The notes under the pieces are model-generated. The model was not told the DNA's origin. It ran no database searches and saw only the letters and a list, made by a program, of their open reading frames with translations. Made by a program: the position numbers and the translations under genes. A stretch of DNA of 57,609 nt from an uncultured Lachnospiraceae bacterium (lineage in GTDB: Bacteria; Bacillota; Clostridia; Lachnospirales; Lachnospiraceae): positions 1-57,609 of the forward strand of contig CAMVNR010000005.1 of NCBI GenBank assembly GCA_947168905.1. Direction: 5' to 3'. This document shows, one piece after another, positions 16,816 through 24,654 of this stretch (position 1 is the first letter of the stretch; the number at the start of each line of letters is the position of its first letter).

Positions 16816-19800
16816 TTAGAGAGTGCCCTCCGCCGGAGCTTCCTTCCGGACGCCGATGACGATATGGCGCTCGTCGTTGTTCTTCGTGCGGATAGTCTCC
16901 AGACTGCCTGATTTTTCGCTGCCGTCCGATTTCCTATGGTAGGAGATCGAGCTGTTCTCCTCCGACTTCATGAAGGACAGCAGATGATCTTTCCTGAGCG
17001 CCTTTCGTACGCTCTCCCGGTCTTCGTCCGAGACCTCTTTCAGAATCTTCTCTTCCGCATCCTTAAAGAAATCCTGTCCGCCCTGCCGGATCTTCAGATC
17101 ACCGCCGGGGCCTGTGAAGAATTCCAGATAATAATCTGTCTCTGTATCGACGTAGAAGATGCTCTCAAAATCACTGGTGAGTGCCTTGGAGATGCTCACA
17201 TAAGACTTCCGTTGTCTGGGAAGCTCTTCTACCGGCTGGTTCTTCCTCTTATCCAGGAAGTGCTCAAATTCGCTGTCCGGCAGAGGCTTCGAGAAATAAT
17301 AGCCCTGCACCAGATCGCAGCCGAGCGCTTTTAGGACGAGATACTGTTCCTCGGTCTCGACGCCCTCCGCGACGACCGGCACCTGCAGATAGTCGGCGAT
17401 GTCAATCACCAGCTCCAGCATCCGCACGTCTCTCTGCTCGCCGAAGGCATTCCTGATAAAGGTCATATCCAGCTTCAGCGCGTCGATCGGAAGGCTCGTA
17501 AGCATACCGAGCGAGGAATAGCCGGTACCGAAGTCGTCCATCTCGATCCTGAAGCCCATGCCCATCCCGCGAAGCTCACGCGCCGTCGAGATGACCTGCT
17601 CCGAATCGCCGGTATAGGCGGATTCCGTCAGCTCCAGGATAATGTCATCGGTCGTCAGTCCGTATTTATCGAGGATTTCCCGGAAAATATTCTTCAGGTT
17701 CGGCATCAGCATGTCCACACGGGACACATTCACCGAAACCGGCACCGAGAATCCGTAGCGGTCCTTCCATTCGCGGATCTTGGCCGCCGCATGCTCCCAT
17801 ACATAGCGGTCCAGCTCGAAAATCAGGCCGTTATCCTCCAGAAGCGGGATGAACACGCCGGGGCTGATCATGCCAAGCTCGGGATGCTTCCAGCGCACGA
17901 GCGCCTCCGCACTCGAGAGCACCGGCTGATCCGGGCGGATATCAAACTTCGGCTGGAAGTATACGAGGAAATGATTGTCCCTGATGGAACCCGGGAATTC
18001 CTCGAGAAGCCGCGAATGGTACACCGCGGTTCTGCCCATTTCGTCATTATAGATGCCGATCGGACTGGTAAAGTTGTTGCGGACAGAGTCCGAAGCCGTC
18101 TTCGCCCGGTCAAACCGCCGCTCAATTTCCATGTCTTTGTCGACATTGCTGAAAACGCCGAGACGCAGCCTGACATGCGCTCCCGAAACTCTCCCGCCGA
18201 CGATTCCTGCCGAGATATTCCCGAGGACATCCGTATAGTCGTCATGATGTGGGCAGTACAGGAGGAAGGTATCCGCGCCCTTGTGGCAGCCGACACCGCC
18301 GAGCTCTCTCGCGGCAATCCGGATCTGTTCGCCGATCCTTCTTAAGACCGTATCGCCGAAGCTCTTGCCGAAGCGCTCGTTGATCATGTGGAACTGGTTT
18401 ACGTCAAATACCAGCGCATCCATCGATACGTCCGGATAATGCTGGTCAAACATATGGACATAGCGGTGGAAATAGTCGATATTGAAAAGTCTCGTGAGCC
18501 CGTCGCGCTCCGTCGACTGGATGATTCCGCGGTTCTCGGAGAGCTCGATGCATTTATCGACACGCGCCCGGACGATCTCCCAGATCGGGTAGGGCTTCGG
18601 AATGAAATCCACTGCGCCGAGCTTTAAGCAGTCAAGCTCCGCCTCCTGGTCCGCGGTCAGAACAATCACCGGGATTCTCCGAAGGTCATCGTCCAGGTTC
18701 ATGGCCTTTAAGACTTCCCTTCCGTCCATCTGAGGCATCATGAGGTCCAGGAGAATCAGCGCCAGCTCATCTTTATTCTCGCGCATCTTTTCCAGGGCTT
18801 CCCCGCCGTCCGAGGCGTAGATCACGTCGTAGTCTTCTTCCAGCATGTTTCCGAGAAGCTGCTGGTTGATATATTCATCCTCGACAATCAGGATCCGCCG
18901 GCGGATCGCAATGATCTGGGCTTCCTCCGTGAAAATGGAGAAGGGATCGGCGGCAATCGCCTGTTTCTTTGCTTCCTCCGCATCCGACTCGTCGTCTCTT
19001 GTGACCGCTCCGAGGCTCTTTAAGCGTTTCTTTTCCGCGTACATCGCTTCGTCTGCCCGCTGGAAGACATCGTGCACGTTGTGGTCATTCTCCGGATCAT
19101 AATCGGAAAGGCCGCCGGAAACCACCGCTTCATTGCTGCCGATATGGTCGACCGAGCGGTCGTGCAGCGCTTCCATGAGGTCTTTGCGGACGTTGTAGTC
19201 GCGTCCTGTAAGTATGGCCACGAATTCGTCGCCGCCGACTCTGAATACCGGCGAATGCTGGAAAACATCGCAGACCATCGTACAGGCTTTTTTGATGTAT
19301 TCGTCGCCGGCCTTGTGACCGAGCGTATCGTTGATCTTCTTCAGGCCGTTGACGTCGCAGACAACGATGGCGAAGGGCTGCATCTCCTTCTCGTAAATCG
19401 CGCCGTCCAGTTCCTTTTCCCGGACGAGAAATGCATGCTTGGAACGCACTCCGGTCATCGGGTCGCGGTTCGCCAGATTCTCGCTTTCCTTTGAGCGCCG
19501 GTTCAGGAAAATATGGTTGGTCAGCATGATCACAAGCGCAAAGCCGAACATTCCGACCGCCATCACCATGGTTCGTGTATTGGTATCCTCCAGCTGGCCC
19601 ATCCGGTCGAGAATATAGCTTTCATCCTCGGAGATCCCGGGCTGTCCCGCCCCTGCTTCTTCATAGTATTCGTGCACCGCCGCAAGCGTATCGTCGTAGC
19701 TTGTCAGCATGGTCTGGCGCATCCAGATCAGGGAAATGACCAGGACCAGCGCAAGAAGTCCGATCCACACGCTGATGGAGCGGCCGTAGCGGCCTTTCTG

Positions 19801-21186
19801 GTCTCTCTGCAGAATCACACGGAAGAATATAAATCCGAGGACGGACCAGATAATGAAGAAGAAGTATGTCTCAGTCGCAAGCGATCCCTTGGTTACCAGG
19901 TTCGGGAACAGGAAGTAGGCGCCGAGCGCGATCATGACAAAAAGCCCGATGCGCCCCGTCCACATCTCGTGACGGTCTTCCATCTTCTTTGCCATCACCA
20001 TCGTGCAGGCGGAAACGAAGCCGTAAATCAGCACCGCGCCGATGGTCGTCACATCGACAATCCAGCCGATCGCCGTGCGGCCGACGAGCGGAATAACCGC
20101 CGAAATGCAAAGGACAAGAAGCACCGCGTTCTGCGGAATGCCATGCTTGTTCAGCCTGCTGAACTTTGACGGAAGGATCCTGTCCTTCGAAAGCGCGTAC
20201 AGAAGACGGCTCAGTGCGGAAATATTACCGATCAGGCTTGTCACAACAAGCGCCAGAAGCGACAGCATCAGAAGGCTGACGCCGAAGGGGCCCAGATACC
20301 GGTTTGCGGCGTAAAACGCCGGGAGCGATTCGATCCCGCTTAAAGAGCCGAGATTCGCGATATACTCTGTCCAGCTTCCGAACTCGGGCGGATAAGCCGT
20401 GACGGAAAGCAGTGTCACGAGGATATACAGAAGGACCGTTGACAGGACAGAGATCACCAGCACCCTGTAGATCTTCCGGTGTTCGAAAGAAAATTCCTCC
20501 GTCCGGTTCGAGATGCTCTCAAAGCCGATAAAGGCCCAGGGTGAAATGACTGCGATCCCCGCGATCTGGCGGATTGCCGAAGCGTCGGGCATAAAAGCCG
20601 GATTCATAAAGGACGTTCCGCCGCCGAAAATTCCTGCGAAAAAGCTGATGACAATGCCCGTCGAAAAAAGAATGGCAAGGCCGATCATGATCCGGTTCGT
20701 CCATTTTCCGGAGCGCATGCACAGAAGACTGAACAATACAAGCGCAGCCATCGTCAGAAGCGCCTCCCCAAGGTACACGTCATATCCGAACAGGGTGTAC
20801 ATCTTTCCGAAGCTGAACAGTCCGCCGAGGAAAATCCGTCCGAACAAGGGCAGGGAAGTCGCATTGGCCCAGAGCATCGCGAAATACGTAATCAGTACAA
20901 ACCAGGCTACAAGAAAGCCCTGATCCGGTCCGAGAACCTCCCGGGCAAAGGCGTAGGCGCCTCCCGCTTCCGGATAATTCTTCATGAGATACGCGTAGTT
21001 GCGGCAGACAAGAAGCATGACAAGCGTTCCGGCAACGAGACCAAGCACCGTCCCTGCCGGTCCGGACTGGGCAAGATAGGTGCTTGCCGTTACGACAAGA
21101 GAGCCCCAGCCCACACTGGTTCCGATTGCAAATGCCCATGCACCGAGCATCGACGTGTTTTTACGTAAAGATTGATCCGGATTCAT
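16816..21186 (-). CDS. APC amino-acid permease fused to GGDEF-REC-GGDEF(degenerate)-EAL, predicted cyclic-di-GMP turnover transceptor
   Basis: One uninterrupted frame encodes 1456 residues. Residues 1-460 form a 12-helix APC permease (motif NYPEAGGAYAFAREVLGP). Two more helices (about 470-492 and 538-559) flank a 45-residue outer loop. A GGDEF domain follows (574-735) with an intact GGDEF at 651-655 but no RxxD inhibitory site (FQHS stands in its place). Next are a receiver (763-885, phospho-acceptor Asp814 in LLDLMMPQMDG), a second GGDEF-like domain (893-1050) with KGADTF instead of the active motif, and an EAL domain (1066-1315, EAL at 1094-1096) that keeps VNVS, ELTES, MDDFGTGYSS, LKLD and AEGVE, so it should be active. 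A 140-residue C-terminal domain is of unknown type. It opens the pilus locus 42 bases before pilB, with its own promoter. I infer a solute-sensing cyclic-di-GMP synthase/phosphodiesterase. Transport activity is not certain. Confidence 0.92.
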   Translation of the reverse strand: MNPDQSLRKNTSMLGAWAFAIGTSVGWGSLVVTASTYLAQSGPAGTVLGLVAGTLVMLLVCRNYAYLMKNYPEAGGAYAFAREVLGPDQGFLVAWFVLITYFAMLWANATSLPLFGRIFLGGLFSFGKMYTLFGYDVYLGEALLTMAALVLFSLLCMRSGKWTNRIMIGLAILFSTGIVISFFAGIFGGGTSFMNPAFMPDASAIRQIAGIAVISPWAFIGFESISNRTEEFSFEHRKIYRVLVISVLSTVLLYILVTLLSVTAYPPEFGSWTEYIANLGSLSGIESLPAFYAANRYLGPFGVSLLMLSLLALVVTSLIGNISALSRLLYALSKDRILPSKFSRLNKHGIPQNAVLLVLCISAVIPLVGRTAIGWIVDVTTIGAVLIYGFVSACTMVMAKKMEDRHEMWTGRIGLFVMIALGAYFLFPNLVTKGSLATETYFFFIIWSVLGFIFFRVILQRDQKGRYGRSISVWIGLLALVLVISLIWMRQTMLTSYDDTLAAVHEYYEEAGAGQPGISEDESYILDRMGQLEDTNTRTMVMAVGMFGFALVIMLTNHIFLNRRSKESENLANRDPMTGVRSKHAFLVREKELDGAIYEKEMQPFAIVVCDVNGLKKINDTLGHKAGDEYIKKACTMVCDVFQHSPVFRVGGDEFVAILTGRDYNVRKDLMEALHDRSVDHIGSNEAVVSGGLSDYDPENDHNVHDVFQRADEAMYAEKKRLKSLGAVTRDDESDAEEAKKQAIAADPFSIFTEEAQIIAIRRRILIVEDEYINQQLLGNMLEEDYDVIYASDGGEALEKMRENKDELALILLDLMMPQMDGREVLKAMNLDDDLRRIPVIVLTADQEAELDCLKLGAVDFIPKPYPIWEIVRARVDKCIELSENRGIIQSTERDGLTRLFNIDYFHRYVHMFDQHYPDVSMDALVFDVNQFHMINERFGKSFGDTVLRRIGEQIRIAARELGGVGCHKGADTFLLYCPHHDDYTDVLGNISAGIVGGRVSGAHVRLRLGVFSNVDKDMEIERRFDRAKTASDSVRNNFTSPIGIYNDEMGRTAVYHSRLLEEFPGSIRDNHFLVYFQPKFDIRPDQPVLSSAEALVRWKHPELGMISPGVFIPLLEDNGLIFELDRYVWEHAAAKIREWKDRYGFSVPVSVNVSRVDMLMPNLKNIFREILDKYGLTTDDIILELTESAYTGDSEQVISTARELRGMGMGFRIEMDDFGTGYSSLGMLTSLPIDALKLDMTFIRNAFGEQRDVRMLELVIDIADYLQVPVVAEGVETEEQYLVLKALGCDLVQGYYFSKPLPDSEFEHFLDKRKNQPVEELPRQRKSYVSISKALTSDFESIFYVDTETDYYLEFFTGPGGDLKIRQGGQDFFKDAEEKILKEVSDEDRESVRKALRKDHLLSFMKSEENSSISYHRKSDGSEKSGSLETIRTKNNDERHIVIGVRKEAPAEGTL

Positions 21187-21255
21187 ATATTCATCCCGCC
21201 CTTCTTCTCATACTTCGCGTCATGCTGAAAGACATCTGACAGATATCCACTGTGC

Positions 21256-21284
21256 ATTATAACATCATTGGACAGAATTGTAAA
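21256..21284 (-). promoter_or_regulatory. promoter of the pilus/cyclic-di-GMP operon
   Basis: On the minus strand TTTACA (21279-21284) and a perfect TATAAT (21256-21261) are separated by 17 bases, 70 bases before the ATG of the APC-GGDEF-EAL gene. It is the likely start of the transcript carrying the fusion gene, pilB, pilT and pilC. Confidence 0.85.
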
Positions 21285-21362
21285 TAATTATTACAGCAAC
21301 TTGCCCATATATTCTAAAAAAGCAATTGATGTTTATCGTTTTTTGCCAGGCATGCTGCAATC

Positions 21363-21428
21363 GGGCAGGGAAGATTTATCGTAGCCTGCTCGCCGCTCGA
21401 GCCGTGTCCGGCAAAGCCGGATTTTTCC
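21363..21428. repeat. intergenic hairpin element A (loop motif AGATTTATCG)
   Basis: A stem GGGCAGG/CCTGCTC (21363-21369 with 21385-21391) encloses a loop containing AGATTTATCG. It is followed by a GC-rich palindrome, TCCGGC AAA GCCGGA and a T-run (about 21408-21427). The same loop motif in the same kind of hairpin occurs at 36422-36439. It lies in the 320-base gap between a minus-strand terminator and the pilus promoter, where I saw no gene. It may be a copy of a dispersed palindromic element. Confidence 0.5.
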
Positions 21429-21443
21429 TGATACGGTCCTGTG

Positions 21444-21481
21444 CAAAAAAACCGGCAGGACGGAATTGACTGTCCTGCCGG
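21444..21481 (-). terminator. intrinsic terminator of the isomerase/epimerase gene
   Basis: A perfect 10-bp stem CCGGCAGGAC/GTCCTGCCGG (21452-21461 with 21472-21481) is followed on the minus strand by seven T residues. It lies 26 bases past the stop of the isomerase gene. Confidence 0.9.
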
Positions 21482-21506
21482 GTAAACTGTATTTTTTTGC
21501 CGGATA

Positions 21507-22430
21507 TCAGATTACAAACTGCTCCATATATCTCTTGCTGAGAATCAGGGAATCCAGGACCTTCTCCTTCGAGCTTTCAAACGCCCTGTCCTCGATCTCG
21601 AGGCAGGTATAGCCATCATAGCCGATATCGGTCAGCGCGGAGACGTACTTGCCCCAGTCCACGTCGCCGAGTCCCGGAAGCTTCGGGCTCATGAAATCCA
21701 GCGGATAAGCCATGATGCCGACGTCGTTCAGCTTGTCGGGATAGACCTTGATGTCCTTGTAGTGGACGTGGAAAATCTTGTCCTTGAATTCATAAATCGG
21801 CTTGATGTAGTCGATCATCTGCCATACAAAGTGGGACGGATCGTAGTTGATGCCGAAGTTATCGTACGGCAGCAGCTCGAAAACCTTGCGCCAGTTCGAG
21901 GGCGTCGTCATGATATTCTGTCCGCCCGGCCACTGGTCGCGTCCGAAAAGCATCGGGCAGTTCTCGATCGCCACCTTCACGCCGAGTTCCTTCGCAAGGT
22001 CGAGGATCGGGGTCCAGACATCCTTCACAATGGCGAGGTTGTCTTCGATGCAAAGGTTCTGATCACGGCCGATGAACGTTGTTACCATGCCTACGCCAAG
22101 CTTTGCGGAAGCCCTGATCACGTTCATCAGATGCTCGTTGTTGGCCGCGCGCTTCGCAGGATCCGGATCCAGGTTGTTCGGATAGAAGGCAAGCGACGAA
22201 ATCTCGATGCCGCTCTTTTTTGCGTAGTCGCACACATGCTTCGCATACTCATCATCAACCAGCACGCGCTCGCAGTCGATATGGCAGACGCCTGCATATC
22301 TTCTTTCCGACTCGCCGCCGCCCGGCCAGCAGGCAACTTCCGCGCACTGGAATCCGAGTTCCTTCGCAGTGTCCATCATTTCCTCGTAGGTCCATCCTTC
22401 AAGGATGGAAGTGATAAAACCAAGCTTCAT
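21507..22430 (-). CDS. sugar phosphate isomerase/epimerase (xylose isomerase-like TIM barrel)
   Basis: The 307-residue protein fits the AP-endonuclease-2/xylose-isomerase-like barrel. The metal ligands of the family can be seen as Glu in VAIENCPM, Asp/His in NYDPSHFVW, His in FHVHYKD, and Glu near the C-terminus in TCLEIEDRAF. Members are cytoplasmic epimerases or isomerases of sugars, sugar acids or inositols, and the exact substrate cannot be read from sequence. AAAGGAGAG lies just upstream of the ATG. It is a single-gene unit with its own terminator. A broken start of another isomerase of the same superfamily lies 0.4 kb upstream (22827-22955). Confidence 0.88.
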   Translation of the reverse strand: MKLGFITSILEGWTYEEMMDTAKELGFQCAEVACWPGGGESERRYAGVCHIDCERVLVDDEYAKHVCDYAKKSGIEISSLAFYPNNLDPDPAKRAANNEHLMNVIRASAKLGVGMVTTFIGRDQNLCIEDNLAIVKDVWTPILDLAKELGVKVAIENCPMLFGRDQWPGGQNIMTTPSNWRKVFELLPYDNFGINYDPSHFVWQMIDYIKPIYEFKDKIFHVHYKDIKVYPDKLNDVGIMAYPLDFMSPKLPGLGDVDWGKYVSALTDIGYDGYTCLEIEDRAFESSKEKVLDSLILSKRYMEQFVI

Positions 22431-22586
22431 ATTGTCTCTCCTTTTACTGAAATATAGTAACTGATTGATTAAGGTTCACGTAAAACAAATATTCCGGCTG
22501 CCGGAACCCTAAAACCTGCGTGCCTGTTCCTGTGTTTAAGTATCTCATAAAACGGCCCGGATGTAAAGCAAAACTTGACTTTCAGG

Positions 22587-22955
22587 TCAGCCTTCGCCTT
22601 CCAGAATCCCGATGATCCCTGACAGGTCCTCCGCCTCCCGGAAAAGGAGCTTCGAAAGCGCTTCGTCCGGCGGAGTCTGGTCCGGCACCATGATGACTTT
22701 CAGCCCCGCACGGTAAGCGGAAAGCACGCCGTTCGGCGCGTCTTCCACCGCATAAGTCTCTTCCGGCTTCACCTTCAGGATTTCGCAGATATAAAGATAA
22801 ACGTCCGGGGAAGATTTGCGAGAATTTCAATCCCGTGCGCCCATGTCATGCGTGTCCTCGAAGCAGTCCTCGAGGGTTTTCGTGAGTCCGAATTCCGCGG
22901 AATAGCTGTAGAATGCGATACCGCGCTTCGGTCCCTTGCGGTCGTAAGTGTACAT
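22587..22955 (-). pseudogene. chimeric remnant: 5-prime end of an isomerase/epimerase joined to 3-prime end of a HAD phosphatase
   Basis: From ATG 22955 (AGGAG about ten bases upstream) the frame reads MYTYDRK...[11 protein letters not shown]...[15 protein letters not shown] and stops at TGA 22827-22829. This matches the N-terminus of TIM-barrel sugar isomerases; the expected next residues GIEILAN occur one base out of frame. After the stop the same frame continues SSPDVYLYICEILKVKPEE, then VEDAPNGVLSAYRAGLKVI and a stop at 22587. That is the C-terminal third of a beta-phosphoglucomutase-like HAD phosphatase (motif EDAPNG). The HAD nucleophile domain and most of the isomerase are missing. The best reading is a deletion that joined two neighbouring genes, now broken by a stop. 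Confidence 0.8.
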
Positions 22956-23022
22956 ATGGCGTCTTCTCCTTCCTTTCCTGTCGCTCTGTCAGACAATCCA
23001 CTGTGAATTAAACTGCACCCAT

Positions 23023-24642
23023 TTATTCGTCCTCAGGCTTCACACCGAAGATCGCGTACATTTTGCCGGAACCCGGAAATCCTTTTCTTAAGGGCTCCGG
23101 ATAAATCTCCATCAGTTCTTTGTCATGGTCAATCCGAAGGTCAGTCTTTTCGTCAAAGCACATCGTCGGCACGGAATCCGCAGTCACCTGCGGCCAGGAC
23201 GGAATCAGGCTATGGTTTGGATCGCCTGTTTTTGCAAACTGCACCCAGGCGCCTGCCATCTGGTCTTCCAGACGTTCGGAAACCTCCGGAATGTACTGCG
23301 CCTCCATATAGGCGGCATTTCGGAACACATAGGGTTCTTCCGCATTGTGCCACGGAACCGTCCCGTAATTGAAGGGAGATTCCAGATTGAACATCCAGTT
23401 CCAGGTCGGTCCGCCCGCCTTTGCCCGTTCCTTCGCAAAGAATAAAGTCTGCCGTCTCATGCCGGTGTCCAGGAAAAGCACATCTGCGGGATTCCGGTCG
23501 GGATAGGCTTTCTGCATTGCCTGCATTACCGCGTCTTTCTTCCCGCCGAAGCGTTCCGAAAGATGTTTTTCAAGCGTTTCGTCATCCCAGCGGTTCTTGA
23601 TTCTGTCGCCGATCTGCTGATTGAAATTCCCGGAGAATTCACCGAGTACTGTCCCAACCATAAGCGGAATCCCGACGGTTTCTTTTCGGAAGCCGCAGTC
23701 CAGCGGATGTCCGAGATAGTAGTCTCCGTCCGGAATCGGCGCCCAGCCGACGCGCTTTCCGCGCTCATTCATCGTGTAAACCGCATTCATCGTAGCCTGC
23801 GCAAGATCATACCAGTCCACAGTCTCAATCTGTTTTACATCTTCTGGGGCAATCTTCAGGTATTTCAGGATCAGGGCCGCGGTCTCGCGTGCGTTTTCGC
23901 GGGCTTTTTCAACCGCTTCCGGACCGCCGGAACCGCCCATGCCGCCGGATTCCATAATTACCCGGTGGTAAAGACCGTCCGCTGCAGGCGTCTGCATCAT
24001 TGAAAGGACCTTCGCACCCCCGCCCGACTGGCCGAAGATTGTTACGTTCCCGGGATCTCCGCCGAAATGAGCGATATTTTTATGCACCCACTGAAGCGCC
24101 GCGACAAGGTCCATTAATCCGACGTTTGCGGAATTCTTATACTCCTCACCGTATGCGGAAAGGTCGAGATAACCAAGCACGTTCAGACGATGGTTGATCG
24201 AAACGACGACCACGTCATCTGCCGCCGACAGATTTTCGCCGTCATACGCCAGCAGTTCCACAGAAGAACCGGAGAACCATCCGCCGCCGTGCATCCAGAC
24301 CATGACCGGGCGCTTTTTTTCGGGATCCAGGCTCTGTGTCCATACATTCAGGTACTGGCAGTGTTCGTTCTGAGGATAGAAAAAATGTGGGACCGGAAAC
24401 TGGTCATGGGGGATCGGCGTTGTCAGTTCCGAACATACATGTCCGTACTGATAGGCTTCTTTCACGCCTTCCCAGCTTTCGGTTTCTTTCGGTGCATGGA
24501 AGCGCTCCGCGTCCGCATATTTGATGCCTCGGAAAATATAGGTGGAATCTATCTTTAGTCCCCGGACAGCGCCCTTGTCCGTCATGGCGACAGGGTCATC
24601 ATAAGTACAGACAACTTCCGAAGTCAGTTTCTTCATGTACAT
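23023..24642 (-). CDS. type-B carboxylesterase, paralogue 1
   Basis: The 539-residue alpha/beta hydrolase has the carboxylesterase-B motifs: EDCLYLN-like NEHCQYLNVW, oxyanion MVWMHGGGWFSG, nucleophile Ser206 in GQSGGGAKV, and the His region GTVPWHNAEEPYVF. No signal peptide is present, so it acts in the cytoplasm. It lies 12 bases after a close paralogue (24655-26271) in which the nucleophile is also Ser206, which suggests tandem duplication. GGAGG precedes the ATG by seven bases. Such enzymes cleave simple or aryl esters. With the acetylesterase and arabinofuranosidase nearby, release of acetyl or feruloyl groups from imported oligosaccharides is plausible but inferred. Confidence 0.9.
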   Translation of the reverse strand: MYMKKLTSEVVCTYDDPVAMTDKGAVRGLKIDSTYIFRGIKYADAERFHAPKETESWEGVKEAYQYGHVCSELTTPIPHDQFPVPHFFYPQNEHCQYLNVWTQSLDPEKKRPVMVWMHGGGWFSGSSVELLAYDGENLSAADDVVVVSINHRLNVLGYLDLSAYGEEYKNSANVGLMDLVAALQWVHKNIAHFGGDPGNVTIFGQSGGGAKVLSMMQTPAADGLYHRVIMESGGMGGSGGPEAVEKARENARETAALILKYLKIAPEDVKQIETVDWYDLAQATMNAVYTMNERGKRVGWAPIPDGDYYLGHPLDCGFRKETVGIPLMVGTVLGEFSGNFNQQIGDRIKNRWDDETLEKHLSERFGGKKDAVMQAMQKAYPDRNPADVLFLDTGMRRQTLFFAKERAKAGGPTWNWMFNLESPFNYGTVPWHNAEEPYVFRNAAYMEAQYIPEVSERLEDQMAGAWVQFAKTGDPNHSLIPSWPQVTADSVPTMCFDEKTDLRIDHDKELMEIYPEPLRKGFPGSGKMYAIFGVKPEDE

Positions 24643-24654
24643 ACCGATACCTCC

